Program-made: the position numbers and the translations under genes
The notes under the pieces: model-generated
Database searches by the model: none
Seen by the model: only the letters and a program-made list of their open reading frames with translations
What the model was told of the DNA's origin: nothing
In this document: positions 6,983-15,147 of the stretch, piece by piece
Layout: every line of letters begins with the position of its first letter
How positions within the stretch are numbered: position 1 is the first letter of the stretch
Assembly (NCBI GenBank): GCA_035294465.1
Contig: DATGKW010000041.1
Location: 1 to 27,845 of the forward strand
From: Paraktedonobacter sp035294465
Lineage (GTDB): Bacteria; Chloroflexota; Ktedonobacteria; Ktedonobacterales; Ktedonobacteraceae
Reading direction: 5' to 3'
DNA: 27,845 nucleotides

Positions 6983-7819
6983 TTAGCGCCCTGGAACATC
7001 CTCCAGGAGCTTAACGCGTTCGGTCAGCCAGGTGAGCTTACGATATTTTTCGTCTGCGAGCCGGCGGGCCAGTTCCCATTCTTCGTTTGTCAGTTCGCCA
7101 GGCTGGAAATCGGCCCGCAAGGCGGAGCTGAAGCCAGCGCGGAATGCCTGAGCGATTTCATCCCAGCTGACATAGGGCGCGAAGGTGTGCAGGGGCGTTG
7201 TCTTCTGGCGGTACAGCTCCAGCGCCTCTGCTCGTGCAGCCTCGTGCGGGAAACGCAGCAGAGCATAAAATTCAGCGGAGCGGTCGTCCATTGGCAGCGA
7301 GCCTTGCTGCAGCACGGCCTCATCCTTCCAGACCTGGGCGCTGCCAATCAGTTTAAAACCACCGCTGGTCAGGTCGGCCTGCGTCGAAGAGGCGAAGCAG
7401 GCAGCGGAAGGTTGCTTGCTGGCCCGCCCCTCGCTCAGTTCGGCGCGGACACCCAGCCGGGCAAGCGCGGCGATTAGCCCCTGAGCAAGATGAGCGTACG
7501 CGGCGACGACGCCAGAAGGAATGCCACAGGCTTTGCTGCTGACAAAGCTGTAGGTGAACTCGTCGCGATGATAGACCGCCCGCCCGCCTGTAGGACGTCG
7601 CACCAGGGCGATTCCCTGCTGCTCGCAGCGCTCGACAAGAATCTCGCGTTCGACCTGCTGGAAGCGCCCCAGCGAAATCGAGGGCTGAGACCAGCGGAAC
7701 ACCCGCAGAGTAGGCGGAGCCTGCCCCTCAAGATGCCTGAGCAGAACTGCCTCATCGATTGCCATATTCAAAGCGGCATCCTGAAAGCGCGTATCAAGAA
7801 AACGATAGACCTCTGGCAT
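6983..7819 (-). CDS. lipM: LipM-like octanoyl/lipoyl protein transferase (BPL/LPL family)
   Basis: The 278-residue protein carries the lipoate/biotin ligase fold: LRVFRWSQPSISLGRFQ (38-54), substrate loop RRPTGGRAVYHRDEFTYSF (74-92) and GFKLIGSAQVW with the invariant lysine K156. A cysteine, C141 in AACF, is at the place of the catalytic Cys of LipM-type octanoyltransferases, and the length matches that family. LipM moves octanoate from octanoyl-ACP to lipoyl-domain proteins such as GcvH, before LipA adds sulphur. A lipoate-protein ligase (LplA-like) role is the main alternative because both share this fold. ATG 7819 has GGAAAGGA upstream. The gene lies 64 bp downstream of tgt on the same strand and is probably cotranscribed, though there is no obvious functional link. 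No lipA is in the window. Confidence 0.85.
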   Translation of the reverse strand: MPEVYRFLDTRFQDAALNMAIDEAVLLRHLEGQAPPTLRVFRWSQPSISLGRFQQVEREILVERCEQQGIALVRRPTGGRAVYHRDEFTYSFVSSKACGIPSGVVAAYAHLAQGLIAALARLGVRAELSEGRASKQPSAACFASSTQADLTSGGFKLIGSAQVWKDEAVLQQGSLPMDDRSAEFYALLRFPHEAARAEALELYRQKTTPLHTFAPYVSWDEIAQAFRAGFSSALRADFQPGELTNEEWELARRLADEKYRKLTWLTERVKLLEDVPGR

Positions 7820-7883
7820 CGGGATTTTCCTTTCCTTGAATTAAATTAATGCAAGCTTCACTTGATCTACAGGCTGTTGGCCT

Positions 7884-9101
7884 TTACCCTTCCCGAATGG
7901 AACGGCCGTTGCCTCTGCCGCCTCTACCTGCCTGGGATTGAAACTTCCATTTCTCGCGCTGGAGATCACGCACCTCTTCCGAAGCTGGCACGTAGCGCTC
8001 TAGAAAAGCGTCACGGAAGGCGGGATAGGTACCTGCGATAATCGAGGCGCGCAGTTCGCCGACCAAGCGCAGCATGAAGCGAATGTTGTGGATACTGCCG
8101 AGGCGGTAATACAACAGTTCCTCCGTGCGCGCAAGGTGATGGACATAGGCGGCGCTGTAGTTGCGGCAGGTGTAGCAATCGCAGCCTTCCTCGATTGGCC
8201 CTCGCTCGGCGCGGTAACGCGCGCCCTTAATATTGATACGCCCGGCGCGTGTAAAGAGGCCGCCGTGACGGGCTACGCGCGTGGGCAGAGCGCAGTCAAA
8301 CATATCCATTCCCAAGCCAACGCCTATTACCAGATCCTCCGGCGAGCCAACGCCTAGCAGGTGACGAGGCTTCTCGCGCGGCAAGGCGGGAGTAGTGGCG
8401 CGCAGAATATCCCACATCAGCGCTTTTGGTTCGCCCACCGAAAGCCCGCCAATCGAGAGGCCGGGGAAAGGCAGATCGCCGATAAAACGCGCGCTCTCCT
8501 GGCGCAGATCCGGCTCGAAGGCTCCCTGGACAATGCCAAAGAGCGTCTGTCGCGGGTTATAGCGCTGCTTCGCCTCCAGGGCGCGTTCGGCCCAGCGGTG
8601 CGTGCGTTCCATAGCCGCGCGCGCATCTCCGGCCATGCAGGGATAGGGCGCGCAGATATCCAGGGGAAGAATGATGTCCGCCCCAAGCTCATATTCAATC
8701 TGCATCACACTCTCTGGAGTCAGCAGATGCGACGAGCCATCCAGATGCGACTTAAACGCGGCTCCCGCCTCGCTCAGCTTGCGCAAATGGCCCAGGCTAA
8801 ACACCTGGAACCCCCCGCTATCGGTCAGAATGGGGCCGTCCCAATGCATAAATTCGTGCAGGCCGCCAAATTCAGAGATCAACTGCGAACCGGGGCGCAG
8901 CGTCAGGTGATAGGTATTGGCCAGGATGATCGCCGCTCCCGCCTCGCGCAACTCCTCCGGCGCAACGCTTTTCACCGTTGCCTGTGTGCCGACGGGCATA
9001 AAGATCGGTGTGGGAATCGACCCGTGCGGAGTGACAACGGTGCCAGCGCGCGCCCAGGTTTCTGAACACTCGGCTTCAATCGTGAAAGAAAATGTTGACA
9101 T
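7884..9101 (-). CDS. tgt: tRNA-guanine transglycosylase (queuine/preQ1 tRNA-ribosyltransferase)
   Basis: The 405-residue protein is a full-length bacterial TGT. It exchanges guanine 34 in GUN-anticodon tRNAs for preQ1, a step toward queuosine. Visible hallmarks are PVGTQATVK near 36-44, ILANTYHL, the acid/base aspartate D94 in DSGGFQVFS, the substrate loop GIVQGAF, GGLSVGE, the nucleophile D269 in DMFDCALPTR, and zinc ligands C307, C309, C312 and H338 (CDCYTC...IHN). The stretch LPLDICAPYP replaces the common FDEC.PYP form, a modest variation. The C-terminal ~25 residues are Gly/Arg-rich and variable. ATG 9101 has no strong Shine-Dalgarno, but the N-terminus FSFTIEAE fits the family start. 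Upstream lies a 26-bp tandem repeat. lipM follows 64 bp downstream. No queuosine precursor genes are in the window. Confidence 0.97.
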   Translation of the reverse strand: MSTFSFTIEAECSETWARAGTVVTPHGSIPTPIFMPVGTQATVKSVAPEELREAGAAIILANTYHLTLRPGSQLISEFGGLHEFMHWDGPILTDSGGFQVFSLGHLRKLSEAGAAFKSHLDGSSHLLTPESVMQIEYELGADIILPLDICAPYPCMAGDARAAMERTHRWAERALEAKQRYNPRQTLFGIVQGAFEPDLRQESARFIGDLPFPGLSIGGLSVGEPKALMWDILRATTPALPREKPRHLLGVGSPEDLVIGVGLGMDMFDCALPTRVARHGGLFTRAGRINIKGARYRAERGPIEEGCDCYTCRNYSAAYVHHLARTEELLYYRLGSIHNIRFMLRLVGELRASIIAGTYPAFRDAFLERYVPASEEVRDLQREKWKFQSQAGRGGRGNGRSIREG

Positions 9102-9399
9102 ATATTTTCAGGGCGTCGCCGGCAGAAAGCGGCGCGCTTCATACTACTTCTATGACAGATCGATTTGTTCAGCGTTTGTGACAGATCGATTGTTTAGCGT
9201 TATTCTCTCACATCCGTCAAGTTGCGCCTGGTGTTCTGGCCAGACGCGCTCGCCTCCCGCCGTGATCACTTCCTCGCGCCTGTGGCTTAGCCGCCTGAAT
9301 TGCCGAATGGAAAAGAAGAGTTCCAAAGCGAGCAACCGAAGGGCGTATAAAAATTTCATTAAAAATATGGACGGGACTCGGATTATACAGGGAAAAGCC
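9102..9399. other. Gene-free divergent region between tgt and the zinc-ribbon gene
   Basis: I see no convincing coding frame here. It holds the leader of tgt (minus strand), the 26-bp tandem repeat at 9153-9201 and AT-rich DNA before the zinc-ribbon promoter at 9400. No riboswitch-like structure was recognised by eye, including no clear preQ1 aptamer. Confidence 0.6.
9153..9201. repeat. Two tandem copies of a ~26-bp motif (TGACAGATCGATT...)
   Basis: TGACAGATCGATT followed by TGTTCAGCGTT is repeated directly with a 26-bp period: copy one 9153-9178, copy two 9179-9201 with small differences. The copies lie 52-100 bp upstream of the tgt start. A period near two and a half helical turns, or simple duplication of an operator, would suit a regulator binding site. 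This is inference only. Confidence 0.5.
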
Positions 9400-9428
9400 T
9401 TGATAATCGCTAAGGGATAGTGTATGCT
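9400..9428 (+). promoter_or_regulatory. Sigma-70 promoter for the zinc-ribbon gene
   Basis: TTGATA (9400-9405), a 17-bp spacer and TATGCT (9423-9428) form a good -35/-10 pair. Transcription would begin near 9435, giving a leader of ~138 nt before the start codon at 9573, longer than usual for a 100-residue protein. Confidence 0.5.
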
Positions 9429-9572
9429 TTTTCACGGTATCCGATCTCGGTCTGGTGTACAGTGCTCGTCCAGAACATTTAGTCCCGCGCTGCTTGGGGT
9501 GACAGACAGCTGGTGACTCTGCAATGATATGGACCCGAAGGAATACCAACATATCACAAGGAGGTCCTGGTT

Positions 9573-9875
9573 TTGAGTTTCGTTGACAAAACCCTGAAGT
9601 GTCGCGAATGTGGTAACGACTTCGTTTTTACCGCAGGAGAACAAGAGTTTTATCAGCAAAAGGGGTTGATGAATCAGCCTGGCCGTTGCCCCAGTTGTCG
9701 CGCGCGCCGTCGTGCCGAAGGGGGAAACGGGCGTTCTGATCGCGCTCCTCGCGAGATGCATACAGTGACTTGCGCCGAGTGCGGAGTTGAGACGCAGGTT
9801 CCGTTCCTGCCGAAAAACGACAGACCCGTTTACTGTAGCTCCTGTTACGACAAAATTCGCGTAGCGCGTAGCTAA
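9573..9875 (+). CDS. Small double zinc-ribbon protein
   Basis: The protein has 100 residues and eight cysteines in four CxxC pairs: C10/C13, C39/C42, C67/C70 and C88/C91. The first two pairs match the zf-trcl-like 'probable zinc-binding' module (LKCRECGNDFVFTAGEQEFY). The last two form a CxxC-x17-CxxC ribbon with VPFLP..DRPVYCSSCY, a form common in small Chloroflexota and Firmicutes proteins. Two zinc sites are expected; the partner (nucleic acid or protein) is unknown. The start is TTG 9573, supported by a strong AAGGAGGT about 8 nt upstream and a sensible N-terminus. It is monocistronic, with its own promoter (9400-9428) and a terminator (9934-9980). Confidence 0.88.
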   Translation: MSFVDKTLKCRECGNDFVFTAGEQEFYQQKGLMNQPGRCPSCRARRRAEGGNGRSDRAPREMHTVTCAECGVETQVPFLPKNDRPVYCSSCYDKIRVARS

Positions 9876-9933
9876 GCGAATGTTCTGGCTGGCCTCCTGG
9901 TGATGTTGATCAGGGGTGTCACGTCTCTTCCCT

Positions 9934-9980
9934 ATCCAGCCATACACTTTCTGGTGAAGTGGTTGGATGAGGGTTTTTTT
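9934..9980 (+). terminator. Intrinsic terminator after the zinc-ribbon gene
   Basis: ATCCAGCCA (from 9934) can pair with TGGTTGGAT (ending 9968), with a G-T wobble and an imperfect inner stem. GAGGG and seven Ts (9974-9980) follow. The location 59 bp after the stop codon fits. Confidence 0.65.
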
Positions 9981-10136
9981 ATTTGCTCTGTTTTACGTCT
10001 TCCTTATATACTTATATATATGGTAGGGGAGGGGTTTTATCCTCAGACGAGCCGTTTACAACTCTCGCTGAGCGGCTGAAAGGGAGAAACTCCACTTCAT
10101 CGGCAGACCACAGTGCCAGGAAACATATTGTACGTT
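9981..10136. other. Gene-free stretch upstream of the first rel gene
   Basis: This is part of a ~410-bp gene-free interval (9876-10287). It contains an AT-rich run around 10003-10021 (TATATACTTATATATAT) and G-rich DNA, with no coding frame that I would support. The AT-rich run could be a UP-like or promoter element, but no matching hexamer pair stood out. Confidence 0.5.
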
Positions 10137-10157
10137 ACATGTACCGGCGATACATGT
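10137..10157. repeat. Inverted repeat ACATGTA-N7-TACATGT, candidate operator before rel genes
   Basis: Arms 10137-10143 and 10151-10157 are perfect 7-bp reverse complements around CCGGCGA. The site ends 12 bp before the candidate -35 of the rel promoter (10170), a plausible regulator position. It is about 130 bp upstream of the chosen rel start. Confidence 0.45.
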
Positions 10158-10169
10158 GAATTCGTTACA

Positions 10170-10198
10170 TTGCTTGCAAGATATCCGTAACATATTAT
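10170..10198 (+). promoter_or_regulatory. Candidate promoter for the tandem rel genes
   Basis: TTGCTT (10170-10175), a 17-bp spacer and TATTAT (10193-10198) would start transcription near 10205. That excludes the GTG at 10156 as start of the rel gene and supports a start at 10288 or nearby. Confidence 0.35.
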
Positions 10199-10287
10199 AT
10201 CAAGAATGCCTGACATTTCCATTGCAGCGTAAACGGTGGCGAATGAGGCCAGGTGCAAGAAATTTTTCCACAATGCTGAGGTGTTGG

Positions 10288-12597
10288 ATGGTTGCTATTA
10301 ATTCTGATGAATCGATTGGAGCGCCCCAGACCCAGGTGACGCTGGAGCATCTGCTGGTAGAGACTTCTACCTACCTTTCTTCACGCGATTTAGAGAAGGT
10401 AAAAGACGCCTTTGAGCTGGCAGACCAGGCGCACAGGGGCGTTGTGCGCCGTTCGGGCGATCCATACATCCAGCATCCCCTTGAAGTAGCCCTGCTGCTG
10501 GCGGATATGCGGATCGACGCCGATGGCATCGCGGCAGCTCTCTTGCACGACGTTGTTGAGGATACCGACTTCACTCTGGAGGATCTGCGCACGCGTTTTG
10601 GGGATGCAGTTGCCAATATTGTAGACGGCGTGACCAAATTCGATGCCCTGGCCGGTAAATCGGCCAGCAAGGAGAAGATCGCGCCGGAAACACCTGAGCA
10701 GTTTGAACAGCGTCAGCGCCAGGTGCGTGACCTGAAAAGCCGACAACGTACCGAAACTGTGCGCAAAATGTTGTTAGCTATGGCGGAAGATCCCCGCGTG
10801 GTTGTGCTCAAGCTGGCCGACCGCTTACATAATATGCGCACACTCAGCGCAATGAACCCCGTTCAGCAGCAGAACACGGCCCGCGAGACCCGCGAGATTT
10901 ACGCGCCGCTGGCCCGGCGTCTGGGCATGGCTTTAGTGCAGGCAGAATTAGAGGATCTGGTTTTCAGTTATCTGGAGCCGGACCAGTACGCCCGGCTGGC
11001 CCGCGAGGTCGAGGAAGAACGCCGCAAACGTCAGCCGCATACCGAACAAATCTGTCGCATGCTGCAAGAAGAGATGGAGCGCGCGGGCATTCACAGCCAG
11101 GTGCATGCCTGGCAGAAGCACCTGGCCAGGATCCAGCACAAACTGGAGCAGAACAGCGGCGAATTGAGCCAGATCCACGACCTGGTTTCGTTTCGCATCC
11201 TGGTAGACACCGTTCACGATTGTTATCTGGCCCTGGGGCATATTCACGCGCTCTGGCGACCCAAAGATGGGCGCATCAAGGATTTTGTCGCCACGCCAAA
11301 GTTAAACGGATATCAATCGCTGCATACCACTGTCTTCGGCCCGGATAACCAGCTGGCTGAGATCCAGATTCGCACGCACGAAATGCAGCGCATTGCCGAT
11401 TACGGGATTGCCAGCTACTGGTATATGAAGGATCGAGGCGGCGCGAGACTCTCTACTCGCGAGATGATCGCCTGGATCGAGCAACTGCGCGATTGGCAGC
11501 GCGAGCTGCCGCAGAACGCCGACGAATTCGTCGAGGCGGTCAAAGGCGACATTTTCCAGGAGCAGATCTTTGTCTTTACGCCCAGGGGCGAGGTCAAAGA
11601 TCTGCCGCGTGGATCAACGCCCCTGGATATGGCCTATCGCATTCACACCGATATCGGCGACCACTGCAATGGCGCACGTATTGTCACCAACATGGAGGAA
11701 AGCGGGCGACTGGTTACGCGCAATGTGCCGCTGGATTACGAGCTAAAGGGCGGCGAGATTGTCGATATTCTGGTCAGTCCCAAAGCTCACCCAACCCGCG
11801 ACTGGCTGGCTTTCGCGCGCACGACGACGGCGCGCACCAAGATTCGCCGTTACCTGAAAACCTACGAGCGCGAGGTAAACCTGCAACTGGGTCGAGAACG
11901 ACTTGACCTCGCGCTCAAAGCCATGGGAGCCTCCGGCATCAGCGCGGTGCGAGACGAGGATCTGGCAACATATACCTCTACCAGAAAGTACTCCACCCCT
12001 GACGAACTTTACATCGCCCTGGGACGCGCTGAACTTTCAGTCATGGAAGTGCTGAACTTCCTGATCCCCATCCTGCGCAGTCGCGGGGAGATCAAAACCG
12101 GTGAGAGCGCGGCGAGCCGCAAACAGGGTCCGGTCCAGAGTTCCGAAAAAGACGGCGCATCGCCGCTTGCTGTCAAGCTGGCGCACTGTTGCTGCCCTTT
12201 GCCGGGCGATGCCATTACGGGCCTGGTCAATCCCAACAAAGGCATTATCGTGCATCGCAGCGATTGCCGTACCCTGCGCCGCTATCGCGGCCAGGAGAGC
12301 GAGCGGCTTATCGCTGTGAACTGGCTCCAGATCGAATCGCAGCATTACCTGGTGCCGATCATCGTCATTGCTCGCGACCGCGCCGGCCTGCTGCGCGACG
12401 TGGCTGCAGTCGTTTCCGATGCCGGTATCAATATGACCGCAGTAACCTCGACAACCAACTTCTCCCTGCAAAGAGCCATCATTACTGCCACTCTTGAAAT
12501 AACCACGTTGGATCAGATCGAGCCGGTATTCGAGAAACTCAAGCAGGTCAAAAACGTGGTGAACGTCGGGCGTGATCTCGGCCATCGCACCAGTTAG
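10288..12597 (+). CDS. rel: RelA/SpoT homologue 1: hydrolase residues intact, synthetase loop degraded
   Basis: The protein has 769 residues from ATG 10288, preceded by GAGGTG; in-frame ATGs at 10273 and 10243 are alternatives. It has the long RSH layout: HD hydrolase (~45-200), synthetase (~260-380), TGS (~435-500), helical region, CCCPLPGD zinc-finger/CC segment and C-terminal ACT. All hydrolase residues are present: RRSG, H63, H87-D88, E91-D92, D178 and N182 in LADRLHNMRTL. In the synthetase, GYQSLHTTVFG and EIQIRT (E358) remain, but the ATP-binding loop normally written G-R-x-K-H-x-Y-S reads A-W-Q-K-H-L-A-R (274-281). The stacking Arg is W275 and the Ser is R281. I infer a (p)ppGpp hydrolase with little or no synthesis. 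It is followed by a complementary paralogue. Confidence 0.95.
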   Translation: MVAINSDESIGAPQTQVTLEHLLVETSTYLSSRDLEKVKDAFELADQAHRGVVRRSGDPYIQHPLEVALLLADMRIDADGIAAALLHDVVEDTDFTLEDLRTRFGDAVANIVDGVTKFDALAGKSASKEKIAPETPEQFEQRQRQVRDLKSRQRTETVRKMLLAMAEDPRVVVLKLADRLHNMRTLSAMNPVQQQNTARETREIYAPLARRLGMALVQAELEDLVFSYLEPDQYARLAREVEEERRKRQPHTEQICRMLQEEMERAGIHSQVHAWQKHLARIQHKLEQNSGELSQIHDLVSFRILVDTVHDCYLALGHIHALWRPKDGRIKDFVATPKLNGYQSLHTTVFGPDNQLAEIQIRTHEMQRIADYGIASYWYMKDRGGARLSTREMIAWIEQLRDWQRELPQNADEFVEAVKGDIFQEQIFVFTPRGEVKDLPRGSTPLDMAYRIHTDIGDHCNGARIVTNMEESGRLVTRNVPLDYELKGGEIVDILVSPKAHPTRDWLAFARTTTARTKIRRYLKTYEREVNLQLGRERLDLALKAMGASGISAVRDEDLATYTSTRKYSTPDELYIALGRAELSVMEVLNFLIPILRSRGEIKTGESAASRKQGPVQSSEKDGASPLAVKLAHCCCPLPGDAITGLVNPNKGIIVHRSDCRTLRRYRGQESERLIAVNWLQIESQHYLVPIIVIARDRAGLLRDVAAVVSDAGINMTAVTSTTNFSLQRAIITATLEITTLDQIEPVFEKLKQVKNVVNVGRDLGHRTS

Positions 12598-12626
12598 GCC
12601 AAAAGGAGCAAAGTGGAATTTTTGGC
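12598..12626 (+). other. Short hairpin in the gap between the two rel genes
   Basis: GCCAAAA (12598-12604) and TTTTGGC (12620-12626) are perfect 7-bp inverted repeats starting directly after the stop codon of the first rel gene. The stem is weak and has no T-tract, so it may be an mRNA-processing or attenuating structure, or chance. The 99-bp gap also contains TATTAT- and TATAGA-like hexamers (about 12637-12648), so a second promoter for the downstream gene is possible but unproven. Confidence 0.3.
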
Positions 12627-12696
12627 TGGAGGGGCCTATTATGTATAGATGTGGGAGGAAAAGTGGCCAGTCCTAATCTGCTAACTGGAAAATTGT

Positions 12697-15093
12697 ATGA
12701 TAGATACGCCAATCACTAGACAACCGGTGGAGAAGGAACCCGTCGACGAATCCGCCCAGGAGTTATACACCCTGGTTTCGACCTATATGGCCCCTGCCGA
12801 ACAGGAGCAGGTCGGTCGGGCGTTGCAGCTCGCCCGGCAAACCTGCGAGGGCAAGCGCGGATCGCGTCTTATTCCTCCGCTGGAATATGCTCTGGCGGTC
12901 GCTACTATTCTGGCCCAGATGCACATCGATGCTATTGGCGTTGCTGCCGGCTTGATCTTTGAAGGAGTTGATGCCGACCTAGTCTCGCTGGAAGTGGTCG
13001 AGGCGCAACTGGGACCGGCGGTTGCCCATGTGGTCGATAGCATGCAGCGCTTGAATATTCTGGAGCGCAAGAAACAGAGCGTGTCCCAGGCCCAGCCTGA
13101 GCAGGAGAGAGGGCGCGAAACCAGGAAACAACGTACACGCGAGGGCTTACGCCGCAGACAGGCTGAGACAGTGCGCAAAATGTTCTTCGCAATGGCAGAG
13201 GACCCGCGCGTCGTGCTCTTAAAGCTGGCCTATCGCCTGCACGCTATGCGCGTAGGATACTCTAAGCTATACGATGTTGACCACCAGGAGTTGCAGATCA
13301 TGGCGCGCGAAACCCAGGAGATTTACGCGCCCCTGGCCGGGCGGTTGGGCATGTCGCGTCTGGAGAGCGAGCTGGAAGACATAGCCTTCGCCGTCCTGGA
13401 GCCGGAAAAATACGCCTGGTTGCAGAGCGTGATTGAGGCGGAACGCAAACAGTGGGGCGCGTATGTCGCTCAGGTTTGCACGATCCTGCGCGACGAGATG
13501 AGGAAACTGGGCCTGAAAGCGGAGGTCTCCGGGAGAGTCAAACATCTCTATAGCTTCTACAAAAAGCTCAAGCGCTCCGTGGGAAATGATGAGAAAATGG
13601 AGAGCTTGCAGCAGGCCGACTTTAGCCAGATTCACGACCTGGTCGCCTTTCGTATCCTGGTCGAGTCAACCTCAGATTGCTACCTGGCTCTTGGTCATGT
13701 ACATAGCCTCTGGAAGCCGAAAGAGGGACGCATCAAGGATTTCATCGCGAATCCCAAGCCGAACGGGTATCAGGCCCTGCACACCACCGTCTTTTGCCTG
13801 GATGGCCAGCTCGTCGAGATTCAAATTCGCACGTTTGAGATGCATGAAATGGCTGAATACGGCGTCGCGATGCACTGGCACTATAAAGATGTCGGGGATT
13901 CTGCGTCTGGCTCGTCGAAAGAACTGCTCTCCTGGCTGCGTCAGTTGGCCGAGTGGCAGCGCGAATTGCGGGCCACGACCTCCAGCGATACCGAATTCGT
14001 CAAAGCCATGCGCGATGAATTCCTGGAGGAGCAGATCTTTGTCTTTACCCCCAAAGGCGAAGTGAAAGATCTGCCCGTTGGCTCAACGCCCCTGGACTTT
14101 GCGTATCGCATTCACACTCAGGTCGGGGACCACTGCGCTGGGGCGCGCGTGACCACCGAGAGCGGCAGCGGGGATAACGAGCACCTGACTACCCGCATGG
14201 TGCCGCTCGATTACGAACTGCAAAGCGGCGATATCGTGGATATCGTCACTTCGCGTACTGCTCATCCAACCCGCGACTGGCTGAATTTCGCACGCACGGC
14301 CGCGACAAAAAGCAAGATTCGGCGCTACCTGAAGACCTACGAGCGCGATATCAACATTCAGATCGGGCGCGAGCGGCTGGACCGCGAGCTTAAAAATCTG
14401 GATCGCGAGCAGAAGAGCTTGCCCATACGCGACGTAGCGGAGATTGGCGAGGATGCACAAGAAACGCTGAGCGAGGCGTTCAACCGGGAATCGTTTGATG
14501 ATCTGCTGGTCGCTCTCGGCTGCGAGGAACTGCGCCCGCGCGCGGTGGTTCTGAAAATGCAGGAGCTCTGGGGCACAGAGGTCAAGGAAGAGGAGCGGCC
14601 TCAACCGGTGGTGACACGCTCCTTGCAGTCGGCCCAGTTGCAGGTAGCCGGTGTCAGTGGCCTGCTGACCACCCTGGCCAATTGCTGCTGCCCGCTGCCG
14701 GGCGATGAAATCGTGGGCTTTATCAGCCGGGGCAAAGGGGCGGTTATCCATCGTGCAGACTGCAAAAATATTGACCGCTATCGCGAGCGCGAGCGCGAAC
14801 GTCTGGTTAATGTGAGCTGGACAAACATGGGGCAGCAGCGTTACCTGGCTCCGCTCATTATCACTGCACGCGACCGCTCCGGCTTGATTCACGACATTGC
14901 TGTTGAGGTCGCCGAGGCGGGCGTCAATATGACCTCCGTGAATTCGCACGTGCCGAGCGGCAGGGAGCAGGTCATCATCACTATCACGCTCGAAATCGAA
15001 AACATGGAACAGATGAAACGCGTGCTGGCGAAGTTAGAGAGAGTCAAGAATGTGCTCAGCGTTGAACGCGATCTGGGGCAAAAAAGAAGATAA
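12697..15093 (+). CDS. rel: RelA/SpoT homologue 2: synthetase intact, HD hydrolase dead
   Basis: This 798-residue long-form RSH begins at ATG 12697 and is a clear paralogue of its upstream neighbour, including a shared charged insertion before the ETVRKM helix. The synthetase is complete: SGRVKHLYSFYKK (278-290; R280, K282, S286, K290), HDLVAFRI, GRIKDFIANPKPNGYQALHTTVF and EIQIRT. The HD domain is ruined: the first-His segment reads SRLIPPLEYA (no His), the HDxxED site reads LIFEGVDAD (85-93), and LADRLHNMRT became LAYRLHAMRV (Y179, A183). TGS, CCCPLPGD and ACT regions are retained, so stringent (ribosome/starvation) control is plausible. I infer a dedicated (p)ppGpp synthetase, analogous to proteobacterial RelA but evolved separately. 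Transcription ends at the hairpin 15092-15140. Confidence 0.95.
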   Translation: MIDTPITRQPVEKEPVDESAQELYTLVSTYMAPAEQEQVGRALQLARQTCEGKRGSRLIPPLEYALAVATILAQMHIDAIGVAAGLIFEGVDADLVSLEVVEAQLGPAVAHVVDSMQRLNILERKKQSVSQAQPEQERGRETRKQRTREGLRRRQAETVRKMFFAMAEDPRVVLLKLAYRLHAMRVGYSKLYDVDHQELQIMARETQEIYAPLAGRLGMSRLESELEDIAFAVLEPEKYAWLQSVIEAERKQWGAYVAQVCTILRDEMRKLGLKAEVSGRVKHLYSFYKKLKRSVGNDEKMESLQQADFSQIHDLVAFRILVESTSDCYLALGHVHSLWKPKEGRIKDFIANPKPNGYQALHTTVFCLDGQLVEIQIRTFEMHEMAEYGVAMHWHYKDVGDSASGSSKELLSWLRQLAEWQRELRATTSSDTEFVKAMRDEFLEEQIFVFTPKGEVKDLPVGSTPLDFAYRIHTQVGDHCAGARVTTESGSGDNEHLTTRMVPLDYELQSGDIVDIVTSRTAHPTRDWLNFARTAATKSKIRRYLKTYERDINIQIGRERLDRELKNLDREQKSLPIRDVAEIGEDAQETLSEAFNRESFDDLLVALGCEELRPRAVVLKMQELWGTEVKEEERPQPVVTRSLQSAQLQVAGVSGLLTTLANCCCPLPGDEIVGFISRGKGAVIHRADCKNIDRYRERERERLVNVSWTNMGQQRYLAPLIITARDRSGLIHDIAVEVAEAGVNMTSVNSHVPSGREQVIITITLEIENMEQMKRVLAKLERVKNVLSVERDLGQKRR

Positions 15094-15140
15094 GACGGAA
15101 TGGAGCGACGCTCTTGCGGTGCGTCGCTCCATTCCGTCTT
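15092..15140. terminator. Two-way intrinsic terminator between rel2 and the sigma factor gene
   Basis: Arms 15092-15111 and 15121-15140 are perfect 20-bp reverse complements with a 9-nt loop. T-rich runs flank it in both directions: CTTTT after the stem on the plus strand, and ATCTTCTTTTTT on the minus strand. The two convergent genes end on either side (15093 and 15148), and the rel2 stop overlaps the stem. The arms contain GGAATGGAG, as in the 3032-3102 hairpin. Confidence 0.85.
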
Positions 15141-15147
15141 CTTTTAA

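Noticed and set aside
10156..10287. An N-terminal extension of the first rel gene from GTG 10156
   Set aside because: The 44 added residues lack RSH similarity, the GTG has no ribosome site, and the candidate promoter lies inside the extension.
14083..14949. A 288-codon minus-strand open frame
   Set aside because: It is opposite the TGS to ACT part of the second rel gene and has no ribosome site or recognisable domain.
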